The position numbers and the translations under genes were made by a program. DNA of 64,000 bases from the NCBI GenBank assembly GCA_031261745.1, contig JAISJC010000153.1, positions 1-64,000 on the forward strand, read 5' to 3'. Source of the stretch: Oscillospiraceae bacterium (lineage in GTDB: Bacteria; Bacillota; Clostridia; Oscillospirales; Oscillospiraceae). Positions 24,932-34,621 of the stretch are shown here, in pieces (the first letter of the stretch is position 1; each line of letters begins with the position of its first letter). The notes beneath the pieces were generated by a model that made no database searches, was not told where the DNA came from, and worked only from the letters and a program-made list of their open reading frames with translations.

Positions 24932-27606
24932 TATTTTGCCGCCTTTCCTGCATACGCAAGTTTTACTTTCGCCTGAATCTTCTCGAAGCCGTGACCCTCG
25001 ATAATCTCGACGCAGGTCTCCGCGTCGGGGTCGGCCTCTTTTGCCACCTTGTCGAGCTTGTACTCGAAGTATTGCCCCTCCGGAATCTCGCCCTCGTACT
25101 TGCACACGTCAAGCAGCGTCGAGTTCGGTGCCATACCCGGAACCATCGAGCCCATCAGCTTGCCGGGGGAGAGGATATTCACGCAGCCGCCGATGTCCAT
25201 CGACGTCTCGCCCGGCTTGACGGGGTTGTAGATACCCGAAGAACCGTAGGCGTGAATCGTGTTCTCCTCCACGCGGTAGGTGACGCGCGCGACGCACAGC
25301 ACGGAGCCGCGCTCGTTGAACAGCAGCATCAAATCGCCGTCCTTTATGCCCTTTTCCGCCGCCTTTGTCGGATGAATACGCGCGATGAGGTACGGGTTGC
25401 CCTTGATATACACGCGGTTTTCCGGAATCTCCCAGAACCACGGCGTCGAAGAGTTGTGCTGCGTGTGATAGTCGAACCTTGGGTGCGGCGTAATCAGGTG
25501 GAACGGGTACTTCTTCGCCTTGATGGAGTGGTGACCCTCCCACGAGTGCTTGTACGACGCAATCGGGGTGCGCGCCTCGTCGTTCGGCGCGTAATACAGC
25601 AGTGATTCGGAGACGAACTCGAACTTGCCCGTAAAGGTGCCGAGCTTGCCCTCCTCCTGGAAAGCCTTGTGGTTCGGGGTGTCGCACGGATAACCCTCGG
25701 CGAACCAGCGGAATCCGGGGTGACGCTCCCAGTTTTCGGGGACGGGCGCGATGTAATAGCCCTTTTTCGTGAAGTCCTCCCACGAAATGCGCTCGCACAG
25801 GTCGGATTTCTCCCACATACGCTTACACCAGTCAATCTCTGTGCGTCCCTCGTTGAAGTCCGCGCCCCAGCCGAGACGCTCGGCGACGGCGTTGAAAATC
25901 CAGTAGTCGGAGCGGGAATCCCACAGCGGCTCAATGGCTTTATCCTGGAAAACCACGACCTGCCACGAGTTGCCCGTCTGCGAATGCGACTGATAGCCGC
26001 CGTTGCCGGAATTGCACAGCTCGCCGATGTCGTAACGTTCGAGGTTCGTACACGCGGGCAATATTACGTCGGCAAAGCGCGCCTCGCCGTGGAAGTGAAT
26101 ATCCTGATTGATGACGAATTCAAGCTCCGGCGACTTGTACATCTTGACCCACTTGTTCGTGTCAAGCATAGTCCCCATAAAGCAGCCGCCGTAACGCCAG
26201 AACATATGGACCTTGTTATAGCCCGGCTTCGGGTAGATGTTCTCCGTGAATTCGAGGTCGATGCCGCCGCCGCAGAAACCCTCTCCGTACCACTCATAGT
26301 GGCCGTCGAGAATCGCGTCGGGTACGTTCGGGCGATAGAGCTTCTGCGTGACGGAATTGACCGCCGTCACGTCCGCAATCGGCTGATTCGCAATCTGCGA
26401 GAGCGGGTCGGAATATCCGCCGAACCAGAAGTTGTAGTCCATCGGCGCGCCCGTGGTCGCGACCCAGATGTTCTGTCCCGGCTTGCCCATTCCCTGCATT
26501 GCGAAGAGCTGAACCATAAGACGCGCGAATTCCGTGCCGTTTGCCGTGCGGCATACGCCGCCGAAACCGCCGCGCAGACCCGAACCGCCCATTGTCTTTG
26601 TGGTCGCCCAACGCCGCGCGAGGGCCTTGATGTCCGCCGCGGGAATGCCGGTTTCGCGCTCCGCCCAAAGCGGGGTTTTCGGCGTCTTGTCAACGCCGTT
26701 TCCGAGGATATAGTCGGCCCACTCGTCAAAGCGGTGAGCGTGCTTCGCGATGTACTCCTTGTCGTAGCTGCCCTCGGTGAGCCAGACGTGCGCAATCCCC
26801 TCACAGAGAGCCGCGTCCGTACCGGGGCGGGGACCGAACCACTTGTCCGCCTGCTTGACGGACGAGAAGTTGTTGTACGGGTCAATGTAGATGAATTGCA
26901 CGCCGAGGTCGTCGAGCCAGTGACGCCACATCGTGGACTCGTTGCCGGCATAGCCGCCGCGCGTCGTGTCCGGATCGTGCGACCACATAATCATCGTCTC
27001 TACGTTTTGAAGCGCGTCCTCCAAGAGGTCGAACGCTTCCGTGCCGCCGAGCCGCCAGTAATAGCCGTAGGTGTGCGGCGCGCCCCAGGTGAAGCCCTCC
27101 CACGAGTCGGGGTTGTCCTTAATCTCGGTGTAGCCGAGCATACGGAAGAAGCGCGCGAACGCGGACAGCTTGTACCCTACAAGACCCCACGAGTGGTGCG
27201 AGCCGGTACAGGCCGTGATGGTTTCCTTGCCGTACTTCGCCTGCAAACGCTTGATTTCGCGCGCGATTAAATCCAGAACCTCGTCCCAGCTCGCGCGGCG
27301 GTAGCCGGATTTGCCGCGGTTCTCCGCGTTGCGGTTCTGCCCGTCGGGCGTCTCCACAAAGTCCTCGCGAATCATCGGGTAACGGATACGGTCGTACGAA
27401 TACGCGCGGTTCTTTTCGGTCAGCGCGATAAACGCGGGCTGCGCCTTGCGGTTCGGCGTGAATTCCTTGCCGCGGGCTTTAATGACCCAGCCCTTCGGGT
27501 CGTTATTGTCGAAAATAATGGGGCGGACGCGGCGTATAACGCCGTCCTCCGTGTGTATGGCGATGGGGCCGCCGACACATACGCTGTGAGTTATTTTTTC
27601 AGCCAT
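24931..27606 (-). CDS. Molybdopterin transhydroxylase-type large subunit (pyrogallol-phloroglucinol transhydroxylase-like)
   Basis: This 891-aa DMSO-reductase-family enzyme lacks the N-terminal cysteine motif for a [4Fe-4S] cluster, as does the Pelobacter acidigallici transhydroxylase alpha subunit. The residues reported for that enzyme (His144, Asp174, the Mo ligand Ser175, Trp176) line up at a constant offset of 7 with His137 in GSHHSWG and with Asp167-Ser168-Trp169 in DNPDSWEGF. A Tyr near 398 (WFGGYSD) could be Tyr404. The enzyme would move a hydroxyl between aromatic rings without net redox change. The operon has a reductase and a thiolase downstream. Related dehydroxylases act on catechols, so the exact substrate is inferred. 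Confidence 0.87.
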   Translation of the reverse strand: MAEKITHSVCVGGPIAIHTEDGVIRRVRPIIFDNNDPKGWVIKARGKEFTPNRKAQPAFIALTEKNRAYSYDRIRYPMIREDFVETPDGQNRNAENRGKSGYRRASWDEVLDLIAREIKRLQAKYGKETITACTGSHHSWGLVGYKLSAFARFFRMLGYTEIKDNPDSWEGFTWGAPHTYGYYWRLGGTEAFDLLEDALQNVETMIMWSHDPDTTRGGYAGNESTMWRHWLDDLGVQFIYIDPYNNFSSVKQADKWFGPRPGTDAALCEGIAHVWLTEGSYDKEYIAKHAHRFDEWADYILGNGVDKTPKTPLWAERETGIPAADIKALARRWATTKTMGGSGLRGGFGGVCRTANGTEFARLMVQLFAMQGMGKPGQNIWVATTGAPMDYNFWFGGYSDPLSQIANQPIADVTAVNSVTQKLYRPNVPDAILDGHYEWYGEGFCGGGIDLEFTENIYPKPGYNKVHMFWRYGGCFMGTMLDTNKWVKMYKSPELEFVINQDIHFHGEARFADVILPACTNLERYDIGELCNSGNGGYQSHSQTGNSWQVVVFQDKAIEPLWDSRSDYWIFNAVAERLGWGADFNEGRTEIDWCKRMWEKSDLCERISWEDFTKKGYYIAPVPENWERHPGFRWFAEGYPCDTPNHKAFQEEGKLGTFTGKFEFVSESLLYYAPNDEARTPIASYKHSWEGHHSIKAKKYPFHLITPHPRFDYHTQHNSSTPWFWEIPENRVYIKGNPYLIARIHPTKAAEKGIKDGDLMLLFNERGSVLCVARVTYRVEENTIHAYGSSGIYNPVKPGETSMDIGGCVNILSPGKLMGSMVPGMAPNSTLLDVCKYEGEIPEGQYFEYKLDKVAKEADPDAETCVEIIEGHGFEKIQAKVKLAYAGKAAK

Positions 27607-27639
27607 CTAAAAGTAAACCTCCTGTTCCTAATTTTTTAA

Positions 27640-27837
27640 TTACACCTCAACGAGTGCGTTTGCGAGGTCGGATTCCGGATGAATCTTAATCATCGGTCCG
27701 ACGAGCTTTCCGTCCACGCTTTCAAAGCAGCGGAGGTTGTAAACCTCGGAAAGTACGACTTTAAGAATCTTGCCCTCCGGCGTTTTGTAAAGTCCGTTCA
27801 GCTTGAATTTGTGCTGAACCATCAGCTTGTTTGCCAT
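27640..27837 (-). CDS. Small conserved-looking protein in the transhydroxylase operon
   Basis: This 65-aa soluble protein (MANKLMVQHKFKLNGLYK...) alternates hydrophobic and charged residues in a pattern of about five beta strands, with no membrane helix and a single Cys. A good SD (AAGGAG in the minus direction) lies before the ATG. It sits 33 bp upstream of the transhydroxylase large subunit and 18 bp after another small gene, so all are co-transcribed. I do not recognise the family. A chaperone, cofactor-insertion or regulatory partner of the molybdenum enzyme is possible. Confidence 0.7.
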   Translation of the reverse strand: MANKLMVQHKFKLNGLYKTPEGKILKVVLSEVYNLRCFESVDGKLVGPMIKIHPESDLANALVEV

Positions 27838-27855
27838 AACCTCAACTCCTTAGTT

Positions 27856-28083
27856 TTACTTTGTGAGCTTCCAGCTGTTCTGGGCTCCGAACTTTTCGTA
27901 GCGGACGTCACCGACGTTTTTCCAGTCGGGAACCGCGTCAATCGCGGCTTCAATCTCCGCGACGGTTTCGGGGTTCGCAACTCCGTGACCGTTCAGACCC
28001 TCGTACCAGATTTGACGGGCGCAGATAAGGTCGCCCGGAAATTCCGCGAGATATTTGGCGACGGACGCTTTGTCGATTGCCAT
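27856..28083 (-). CDS. Small protein, first gene of the transhydroxylase operon
   Basis: The protein is 75 aa from the ATG at 28083 or 79 aa from a GTG at 28095. The SD GGGAGG lies 14 or 2 nt before these, so neither spacing is ideal. It is acidic and mostly helical (AIDKASVAKYLAEF; AEIEAAIDAVPDW) with one Cys. It is first after the promoter at 28137-28165. I do not recognise the family; its link to the molybdenum enzyme is positional. Confidence 0.7.
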   Translation of the reverse strand: MAIDKASVAKYLAEFPGDLICARQIWYEGLNGHGVANPETVAEIEAAIDAVPDWKNVGDVRYEKFGAQNSWKLTK

Positions 28084-28136
28084 ACGGTGATACACTTCCT
28101 CCCTAATAATTAGTAGATAATTACATACATCTCTAT

Positions 28137-28165
28137 ATTAAACCTTAGAACCGTCCCAATGTCAA
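28137..28165 (-). promoter_or_regulatory. Promoter of the transhydroxylase operon
   Basis: On the minus strand, TTGACA (28165-28160), a 17-bp spacer and TTTAAT (28142-28137) lie about 50 bp before the first small gene. Confidence 0.65.
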
Positions 28166-28198
28166 GTGCTTTTGCGTATTATTTTCGTCAAACGCCTG

Positions 28199-28227
28199 TT
28201 GTATTTTTCACGCGGGTGTGCTACAAT
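28199..28227 (+). promoter_or_regulatory. Promoter of the glycosyltransferase-TPR gene
   Basis: TTGTAT (28199-28204), a 17-bp spacer and TACAAT (28222-28227) lie 29 bp before the chosen ATG at 28257, which has the SD CGAGGTG. Confidence 0.6.
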
Positions 28228-28256
28228 GGGCGCAACAAAACAAACGAGGTGCGGTT

Positions 28257-29630
28257 ATGGCACAGAGTAAAAAGCGCGGCGTCAAGAGAAAACCGCAGGC
28301 GGCGAAGCCGCCGCGTCCGGCGGGTGTGCGCCTGTCGCAGTGTATGATTGTCAAAAACGAGGAGAAAAACATCGAAAAGGCCCTGTCCTGGGCAAAGGAC
28401 ATCGCCTTTGAGCAGATTGTCGTCGATACCGGCAGCACCGACCGCACGGTCGAAATCGCCGAGGCGATGGGCGCGAAAGTCGTGCATTTCACGTGGATTA
28501 ACGACTTCTCCGCCGCGAAGAACTTCGCGATTGAACAGTGCCGCGGCAACTGGATTGCGCTGCTTGACGCCGACGAGTATTTTGACGACACGGACGCCAA
28601 ACTCTTAAAGGGCTATCTCGACCGCGTTGAGGCGGACGCGGCGCAAAGAAAAGAAATCCGTATGATCAGGTGCCGCTGGATTAATATCAACGACAAAGGC
28701 GAAGCGTTCAACATAGGCGAGCAGGAGCGCGTTTTCCGCAATCAGCCCGAAATCCGTTACATCGGCGCGATTCACGAGTATTTGCCGCCGCTGCCCGGCA
28801 GGATTTTCCTCTCGGACATTAAAATGTACCACACGGGCTACACGGAAGAGGCGAAGAAAGACAAGAACACCTACGAGCGCAACCGCGCGATTATTGAAAA
28901 AGAGCTTGCAAAAGACCCCGACAACATCATTATGAAGGGTTATCTCGCGGACGTTCTGCGCCAGGACGCCGTGAAAAACGAAAAGGAAATAACCGCGATT
29001 TACGAAGAAATTCTCGCGCGCAAACACGAAAAAAATCCTCTGATGTTGTTTATGGTTAATAACGCGTATGCGTACCTGACAAATCACTATATCACCAAGG
29101 GTGCCGAAAACTACGACAGAGCGATGGAAATGTGTCTTGAAGCGACTGCGGCTTCGCCCGAAAATCCCGATTATGATTTTTATATCGGCCGCATTCATCA
29201 GCGGCGGCGTGAATTTGCGGAGGCGTGGGAATGGTACAAACGCTGCGAGAGCAAGGCGTTCCACGAAAATATGCCGCGTTCGTATTACGTCCTCGCGCGG
29301 CTCGATGATTTTATGATTGCAATGATGGAGACCGCGAGCGAACTCGGCGATAAAGAGAGCATCGTCAAATACGCGTCCGTCCTGATCAAGGCGGAACACG
29401 GCAGCATCGCCGTTATCGGCTCCATTATCAAGGTGCTGATTGCGATTGAGCCGGACCGCGCGCAGGCGATTGAGCTGCTCGGTCGGTTCTACGACTATAA
29501 CAGCATTTCCGACAAGGTTTTCCTCTCCCGCGCAGCCGTTTCGGCGAAGCTGCCGGACATCGCGGAGACGTTTATGAATATGATTTCCCAGTCGGAAGAG
29601 GACTGGATTTACAACAGCGACGAACAATAA
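28257..29630 (+). CDS. Family 2 glycosyltransferase with TPR-like C-terminus
   Basis: The ATG at 28257 (MAQSKKRGVK) is preferred because the promoter -10 lies inside the longer track ORF; this gives 457 aa. After a basic N-terminus, the GT2 domain has SQCMIVKNEEKNIEKAL, DTGSTDRTVEIAEAMGA and the metal-binding LLDADEYFDD (DxD). From about residue 215 a helical repeat region of TPR type follows (NPDYDFYIGRIHQRRREFAEAWEWYKR). Such enzymes transfer sugars to surface proteins or peptides. The acceptor is unknown; the large surface proteins further along are candidates by proximity only. Confidence 0.85.
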   Translation: MAQSKKRGVKRKPQAAKPPRPAGVRLSQCMIVKNEEKNIEKALSWAKDIAFEQIVVDTGSTDRTVEIAEAMGAKVVHFTWINDFSAAKNFAIEQCRGNWIALLDADEYFDDTDAKLLKGYLDRVEADAAQRKEIRMIRCRWININDKGEAFNIGEQERVFRNQPEIRYIGAIHEYLPPLPGRIFLSDIKMYHTGYTEEAKKDKNTYERNRAIIEKELAKDPDNIIMKGYLADVLRQDAVKNEKEITAIYEEILARKHEKNPLMLFMVNNAYAYLTNHYITKGAENYDRAMEMCLEATAASPENPDYDFYIGRIHQRRREFAEAWEWYKRCESKAFHENMPRSYYVLARLDDFMIAMMETASELGDKESIVKYASVLIKAEHGSIAVIGSIIKVLIAIEPDRAQAIELLGRFYDYNSISDKVFLSRAAVSAKLPDIAETFMNMISQSEEDWIYNSDEQ

Positions 29631-29647
29631 CAAGAGAGGGTCAAACT

Positions 29648-30397
29648 ATGACAGCGGACACAACCGACATTCAGCGTCTCGCGGAGATTCTGCGGCGCGG
29701 CAACACCGTTTTCTTCGGCGGAGCGGGCGTTTCCACCGAGAGCGGAATACCCGATTTCCGCTCGGAGAGCGGACTTTACGCAGCGCGGCAGGTCTACGGC
29801 TACCCGCCGGAGGAGCTTCTGAGCCACACATTTTTCGTCAAACAGCCGGAGCTTTTCTACCGCTATTACCGTGAAAATCTCGTCTCCCTGACCGCGAAGC
29901 CGAACCCCGCGCACCTCGCCCTTGCGGAGCTTGAAGCGCGCGGACTCTTACGCGCCGTGATTACGCAGAACATCGACGGGCTGCATCAGGCCGCCGGCAG
30001 CCGCGAGGTTTTGGAGCTGCACGGCTCCAATCTGCGTCAGTATTGCTCCGAATGCGGCGTGAAATACTCGCTTGAATACGTGATGAACAGCGAATCGGTA
30101 ATCCCGAAATGCGCGAAGTGCGGCGGCTCCGTCCGCCCGGATGTCGTGCTGTACGAGGAGGGACTGGACGACGCCGTAATGTCCCGCGCGATTGACTTTA
30201 TCGTGGGCGCGGAGACGCTGATTGTCGGCGGAACCTCGCTCGTCGTGTACCCCGCAGCGGGTCTGCTGCGGTATTTCCGCGGAAAGAACCTCGTGCTGAT
30301 TAACAAGAGCGAGACGCGGTACGATTACGACGCAACGCTCACGCTTCACGCGCCGATCGGCGAAACGCTGGGCGCGGTTATGGAACTGCTCGCGTAA
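29648..30397 (+). CDS. SIR2-family NAD-dependent protein deacylase
   Basis: This 249-aa sirtuin has the NAD-binding GAGVSTESGIPDFRSE (about 25-40), QNIDGLH, catalytic His in LELHGSN, and a zinc site with two Cys pairs, CSEC and CAKC, about 30 residues apart. GGTSLVVYPAAG and LINKSE complete the NAD site. It removes acyl groups from lysines using NAD. It follows the glycosyltransferase by 17 bp with the SD GAGAGGG, so it is probably co-transcribed. Confidence 0.93.
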   Translation: MTADTTDIQRLAEILRRGNTVFFGGAGVSTESGIPDFRSESGLYAARQVYGYPPEELLSHTFFVKQPELFYRYYRENLVSLTAKPNPAHLALAELEARGLLRAVITQNIDGLHQAAGSREVLELHGSNLRQYCSECGVKYSLEYVMNSESVIPKCAKCGGSVRPDVVLYEEGLDDAVMSRAIDFIVGAETLIVGGTSLVVYPAAGLLRYFRGKNLVLINKSETRYDYDATLTLHAPIGETLGAVMELLA

Positions 30398-30401
30398 AAA
30401 C

Positions 30402-30423
30402 AGCTCCCGCCTCACGGCGGGAG
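30402..30423. terminator. Terminator between sirtuin and glyoxalase genes
   Basis: GCTCCCGCC and GGCGGGAGC form a perfect stem with a 4-nt loop between convergent genes. Short A/T stretches flank it. Confidence 0.7.
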
Positions 30424-30441
30424 CCGTCCCGTTTCTTCGCG

Positions 30442-30807
30442 CTATCTCTCCGGCACAATCTCCGTCCAGTACCCGTCCGGGTCCTCGATGAAATAGAGGC
30501 CGCCCATCGCCTCGTTCACCATAGAAACGATGCCCATCGCCTTGTGCTTTTCGAGTGACGCCGCAATATCCGGCGTCGTGACCGCGAGGTGAATCTCGTT
30601 ATCCGAGAGGTCGTACTTCTGCGGATGGGATTTGAGGTACGTCAGCTCGACTTGAAATCCCGTCGCGTCGTCGCCGAGAAACGCAATCTCAAAATCCGGT
30701 CCGGGGAAGCGGAACGCGAGTTTCAGACCGAGCGCGTCCTCATAGAATTTTATGCTCGCGTTGAGGTCGGTTACGTTGAGGTTCACGTGCGCTAATTTGT
30801 ATGACAT
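30442..30807 (-). CDS. Glyoxalase/VOC-family protein (GloA-like)
   Basis: This 121-aa single vicinal-oxygen-chelate domain has two beta-alpha-beta-beta-beta modules. The metal ligands expected of GloA are present: His at about residue 7 (LAHVNLNVTDL), Glu about 52 (FQVELTY), His about 72 (EIHLAVTTPDI) and Glu near the C-terminus (YWTEIVPE). It may detoxify methylglyoxal as a lactoylglutathione lyase homologue or act on another thiol adduct. Its promoter is not obvious. Confidence 0.85.
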   Translation of the reverse strand: MSYKLAHVNLNVTDLNASIKFYEDALGLKLAFRFPGPDFEIAFLGDDATGFQVELTYLKSHPQKYDLSDNEIHLAVTTPDIAASLEKHKAMGIVSMVNEAMGGLYFIEDPDGYWTEIVPER

Positions 30808-30971
30808 TTGGTTAGCCCCCTTGTTTTTTGCTTACATTATAATATATTCGCGCGAAATGCGCAAGAATAATTATTAACTCTTTGTTAATTTGCGCGCAAA
30901 ATGCGTAAACGAGAGCAATTCGCTAAATTTCAAAGTATTCGTTAGATAACATTACATAACGTCGCCAAATC

Positions 30972-30995
30972 CACTGAATTTGCTTTAATTCAGTG
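30972..30995. repeat. 9-bp perfect inverted repeat upstream of groESL
   Basis: CACTGAATT (30972-30980) and AATTCAGTG (30987-30995) flank a 6-nt spacer in the 307-bp gap between the glyoxalase and groES genes. It lies about 20 bp before the -35 box of groES and could be an operator or a hairpin; nothing else in 30808-30970 stands out except AT-richness. Confidence 0.6.
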
Positions 30996-31015
30996 ATAAA
31001 TTCACTTCGCGTCTG

Positions 31016-31044
31016 TTGCGCAAAGACAATTCTTGGGCTATTAT
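31016..31044 (+). promoter_or_regulatory. groESL promoter
   Basis: TTGCGC (31016-31021), a 17-bp spacer and TATTAT (31039-31044) lie immediately before the CIRCE operator. Confidence 0.65.
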
Positions 31045-31047
31045 ACA

Positions 31048-31074
31048 TTAGCACTCACATCTTGTGAGTGCTAA
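31048..31074. promoter_or_regulatory. CIRCE operator (HrcA binding site)
   Basis: TTAGCACTC (31048-31056), a 9-bp spacer and GAGTGCTAA (31066-31074) match the CIRCE consensus exactly. HrcA bound here would repress groESL until heat or misfolding stress. Confidence 0.98.
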
Positions 31075-31114
31075 ACCAACCAACTGATTAACTAATTTCA
31101 ATGGAGGTAAAATA

Positions 31115-31399
31115 ATGAAGCTGAAACCCTTATCCGACCGCGTAATCGTAAAGCAGGTCGAGGCCGAGGAAAAGACTAAGAGCGGCATAATCCTCACGGC
31201 GGCGGCACAGGAAAAGCCGTCGGTTTTCGAGGTCATCGAAGTCGGTCCCGGCGGACTCGTTGACGGCAACGAGGTTAAGATGGTCGTGAAAAAAGGCGAC
31301 CGCGTAATCACAGGCAAATATTCCGGCACAGAGGTCAAGATTGACGACGAAGAATTTGTCATCGTCCGCCAGTCCGACATTCTGGCTATTGTAGGTTAA
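31115..31399 (+). CDS. groES: Co-chaperonin GroES
   Basis: This 94-aa protein has the classic LKPLSDRVIVKQVEAEEKTKSG start, the mobile loop region SGIILTAAAQEKP and GDRVITGKYSGTEVKIDDEEF. It caps the GroEL ring in ATP-dependent protein folding in the cytoplasm. It is first in the operon under the CIRCE operator, 14 bp before groEL. Confidence 0.98.
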   Translation: MKLKPLSDRVIVKQVEAEEKTKSGIILTAAAQEKPSVFEVIEVGPGGLVDGNEVKMVVKKGDRVITGKYSGTEVKIDDEEFVIVRQSDILAIVG

Positions 31400-31410
31400 G
31401 GAGGAAATAA

Positions 31411-33042
<1,632 letters not shown>

Positions 33043-33056
33043 AACTTAATAAGCGA

Positions 33057-33090
33057 CCGCCCCCGAATTCTCGTTCGGGGGCGGCTTTTT
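33057..33090 (+). terminator. groESL intrinsic terminator
   Basis: An 11-bp perfect stem (CCGCCCCCGAA with TTCGGGGGCGG), a 6-nt loop and CTTTTT follow the groEL stop directly. Confidence 0.93.
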
Positions 33091-33100
33091 GTTGCAATAG

Positions 33101-34210
33101 TTACTTCCGCGTTCCGGCGTATTCGCGGTATCGCTCGAACAACGACAAAATCCGCTCGTCAGTAACGCCGTACTGTTTCGTGTATTCAAGCTCGGAGCCG
33201 ACGCGATTGAGCTGGTCGCTCGTGTTGATTCTCTGCGGCTGCCACTCCACGCCCGCGACGAGCGCGGAGGTGTGCGTGAAAACCCCGACGCTCCAAAGCT
33301 CATCATAATACCGCGACAGCTCAAATCCCCGTTCAAAATAGTTGAGCGCGTTTTCCGTATCGCCGAGCCTGTAATAATGCAGTCCGATATCGCAGGCAAT
33401 GGTCCCCAAATCCCACGCCGCGCTGCCATAGTCGCCGTCGTCCCAAAAGATTTCGGCGAATTGCAACGCCTTGTCAAGCAGTCTAATTCTCGCAAGCCCC
33501 TTTTCGCTGTCTGCGCGGTGACGGATTCGCCAGATGATTTCGTAGGCGTGGTCGTTGTGAATTGTGCGTTTGAGCTTGACCTGCTCCGGCGAACCGCTCT
33601 CCAAAACCCAATTCGCCAGCGTTTCGGCCTGCGTGCAGCGGGGATTTTCGGGCAAGTGCTTGCGGACGACCGCAATCGCGTCCTCCCGTCGGTCGGTGGC
33701 GGAATAGCAAATCGCCAGGGATTGCGCGAATTCAAGCCGCATTCCGATGTCGGGGCATTCTTCAATTCCGCGCTTGCAAAGCGCGATGATTTTGTCCTGA
33801 TTGTCGCGCAGACATTGCCAGCCGTCCTCGTCGCCGGGCAGCAGCTCCCACATCAGCCGCCCGCTGTACAGGTCGATTACCCGCCAGTCGTTCGGGAATT
33901 CGTCGTACAGCGCGTCGATTAACGCCCATTTTTCCGTGTCCCGCCCGATAGACGATAATCGGTGATATTCCGCCAAATACGCCTCAATTCTCGCCTCGTC
34001 GCGCGCCTTATCCACGCCGAGCAGTTCGTCCGTCGTCACGCCGAAATAGCCAGCGAGCGGCAAAATCAGCCCGATGTCGGGGTACGCCTCGCCCCGCTCC
34101 CACTTCGACACGGCGGAGGTCGTCACGCCGAGGTGCTCCGCGAGCCTTTCCTGCGTGAGGTCGCGCTCGCGCCGCAACCGGCGTATGTTTTCCGAGATGT
34201 AGATGTTCAT
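33101..34210 (-). CDS. XRE-family regulator with TPR-like C-terminal half
   Basis: The ATG at 34210 (MNIYISENIR) with GGAG 6 nt upstream gives 369 aa. The N-terminal helix-turn-helix reads RERDLTQERLAEHLGVTTSAVSKWERGEAYPD (quoted in pieces in family form as LTQExLA...SxxxSKWExG). The next segment, ILPLAGYFGVTTDELLG, is typical of XRE regulators. From about residue 80 to the end the chain is helical, with TPR-like repeats (CYSATDRREDAIAVVRKHL; YYRLGDTENALNYFERGFEL). It is probably a peptide- or ligand-responsive transcription regulator; targets are unknown. Confidence 0.85.
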   Translation of the reverse strand: MNIYISENIRRLRRERDLTQERLAEHLGVTTSAVSKWERGEAYPDIGLILPLAGYFGVTTDELLGVDKARDEARIEAYLAEYHRLSSIGRDTEKWALIDALYDEFPNDWRVIDLYSGRLMWELLPGDEDGWQCLRDNQDKIIALCKRGIEECPDIGMRLEFAQSLAICYSATDRREDAIAVVRKHLPENPRCTQAETLANWVLESGSPEQVKLKRTIHNDHAYEIIWRIRHRADSEKGLARIRLLDKALQFAEIFWDDGDYGSAAWDLGTIACDIGLHYYRLGDTENALNYFERGFELSRYYDELWSVGVFTHTSALVAGVEWQPQRINTSDQLNRVGSELEYTKQYGVTDERILSLFERYREYAGTRK

Positions 34211-34313
34211 TTTACGCTCCAATCGTTTTTTCAGGCCCGTGCTTTGATTATAGCAGATTTTCCGCCGTAATCAAGAGCGCGGTCCGCCACGCGATTGGAG
34301 CGTTGGTTGAATT

Positions 34314-34508
34314 TTATTCCTTGTTTTCTTCCTCATCAGTCGTCACGGGAATTTCTCCGTTTTTCTCTTCAAAAGCGGCAACGCGCCGCTTTATATATTG
34401 CTCCAGCTCGCGGTTCGCGGAACGCCCCTCGGAATCCGCGATATACTTGAATTTTTCAAGCAGTCTGCGGTTTATCCTCATCGTGTATCTAACCATATAA
34501 TTAGCCAT
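34314..34508 (-). CDS. Small Arc/ribbon-helix-helix-type DNA-binding protein
   Basis: This 64-aa protein has a ribbon-helix-helix pattern: a beta strand with alternating residues (VRYTMRINRRLLEKFKYIA), then SEGRSANRELEQYIKRRVAAFEE, as in Arc/MetJ-type regulators and antitoxins, with an acidic tail. SD GAGGTG precedes the ATG. No toxin gene adjoins it. An imperfect palindrome TGTTATTATGACA (34525-34537), just upstream, could be its operator. Confidence 0.75.
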   Translation of the reverse strand: MANYMVRYTMRINRRLLEKFKYIADSEGRSANRELEQYIKRRVAAFEEKNGEIPVTTDEEENKE

Positions 34509-34554
34509 AATTTCACCTCTATGATGTTATTATGACATTATTTTAATGTTTTTA

Positions 34555-34583
34555 TTGCGTCACAATTTCACTTGTGATATAAT
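34555..34583 (+). promoter_or_regulatory. Promoter of the 50-residue small gene
   Basis: TTGCGT (34555-34560), a 17-bp spacer and TATAAT (34578-34583) are followed by the strong SD AGGAGG. The spacer holds the short inverted repeat CACAA/TTGTG. Confidence 0.75.
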
Positions 34584-34621
34584 GACGCACAAATGACGAA
34601 CAAAATCAGGAGGTAAATCAA

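Noticed and set aside
24071-27606. Formate dehydrogenase or polysulfide/DMSO reductase
   Set aside because: The large subunit has no N-terminal [4Fe-4S] motif, the residues match transhydroxylase positions, and the small subunit has the extra beta domain.
34314-34508. Toxin-antitoxin module
   Set aside because: Only the ribbon-helix-helix protein is present; the neighbouring 50-residue gene is divergent and does not look like a toxin.
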